A stretch of DNA of 60,000 nucleotides from Mesostigma viride (Eukaryota > Streptophyta > Mesostigmatophyceae > Mesostigmatales > Mesostigmataceae). Location: the NCBI GenBank assembly GCA_009746045.1, contig RPFO01000106.1, forward strand, positions 1,363,211 through 1,423,210, read 5' to 3'. Below, in pieces: positions 59,804 through 60,000 of this stretch (its first letter is position 1; every line of letters begins with the position of its first letter). Below the pieces are notes generated by a model that was not told the DNA's origin, ran no database searches, and was given only the letters and a program-made list of their open reading frames with translations. The position numbers were made by a program, and so were the translations under genes.

Positions 59804-60000
59804 AAGGAGGCGCTTCTCTCCAACGCGTTTCCCTGACACCGTCTCGCGACCCTCCCCCCGTTCCGGATGTCGGATTCCGAGAGCAGACAGCTGAAGTGAT
59901 CGACCCCGTTCCAGAATATGATGTGCGGTTTCCGGGGGCCGCCCCTGGGCAATCCGCACGCCGTCTTCATCCACACGAAATAGGGTCTCCTGTCCTCGTA
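59800..60000 (-). CDS. 3' end of a further gene, cut by the window edge
   Basis: The last 66 codons of a minus-strand frame are visible: W-M-K-T-A-C-G-L-P-R-G-G-P ... H-I-I-F-W-N-G-V-D-H-F-S-C-L-L. The H-I-I-F-W-N-G-V-D-H-F pattern is reminiscent of the end of OTU-type cysteine proteases, where a conserved His precedes the C-terminus, but too little is present to be sure. The start lies beyond the window. Confidence 0.4.
   Translation of the reverse strand, partial: YEDRRPYFVWMKTACGLPRGGPRKPHIIFWNGVDHFSCLLSESDIRNGGRVARRCQGNALERSASF

Noticed and set aside
1-60000. tRNA genes and insertion sequences with transposase.
   Set aside because: I saw no cloverleaf-like sequence and no transposase motif in any frame; however, tRNA detection by eye is unreliable and a covariance-model scan would be decisive.

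Overview
The window is part of the genome of a large DNA virus of the nucleocytoplasmic (NCLDV, Nucleocytoviricota) type, probably infecting a protist or alga. The diagnostic genes are a double jelly-roll major capsid protein (36484-40206), a D5-type SF3 helicase (15414-17642), an archaeo-eukaryotic primase with a UL52-like zinc tail (6588-8036), a YqaJ-type exonuclease (10732-11529), a RuvC-like resolvase (11602-12186), a VLTF2/A1L-like late transcription factor (30042-30761) and several small families typical of these viruses. Genes are tightly packed on both strands, often with 4-nt ATGA overlaps or short convergent overlaps. DNA polymerase, packaging ATPase, RNA polymerase and the maturation protease are not in this window. 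I cannot place the virus in a named genus from sequence reading alone.

Layout. Positions 1-34.5 kb are a mixed core region. It opens with a 1515-residue LamG-repeat fibre gene and then carries replication and recombination genes, small membrane proteins of probable virion origin, a RING/TRAF protein, a SET-domain protein, an HNH-type nuclease, the late transcription factor and a NifS-like cysteine desulfurase. Positions 34.4-43.8 kb are a structural block: a repeat-rich proline protein, the giant capsid protein with about 800 extra residues of LamG-like sequence, and membrane-anchored proteins, one of which is broken by a frameshift at homopolymers. Positions 42.9-58.8 kb are an accessory block of lineage-specific paralogues. 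Most start with a short, very basic segment ending in a near-invariant H-R-V-R-A-G motif, which I propose is a proteolytic maturation or targeting tag on core/DNA-condensing proteins. This block is interrupted at 47.7-51.9 kb by an apparently early-type island: a KilA-N gene with a frame-preserving spliceosomal-type intron, a divergent promoter with two perfect heat-shock elements, a 418-aa gene, and a 1-kb AT-rich inverted array of about 160-182 bp repeats. The right end holds a MYND zinc-finger gene, a PD-(D/E)XK nuclease and the 3' end of a further gene.

How it may work together. Replication genes and some accessory genes have eukaryote-like TATAAA boxes 35-75 nt before the ATG. Structural genes instead have an AT-rich tract almost touching the ATG. 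Together with the intron and the heat-shock elements this suggests an early phase transcribed by host RNA polymerase II in the nucleus, and a late phase driven by viral factors such as the VLTF2-like protein. Start codons are ATG throughout; where an open frame extended further upstream through GTG or TTG only, I used the first ATG.
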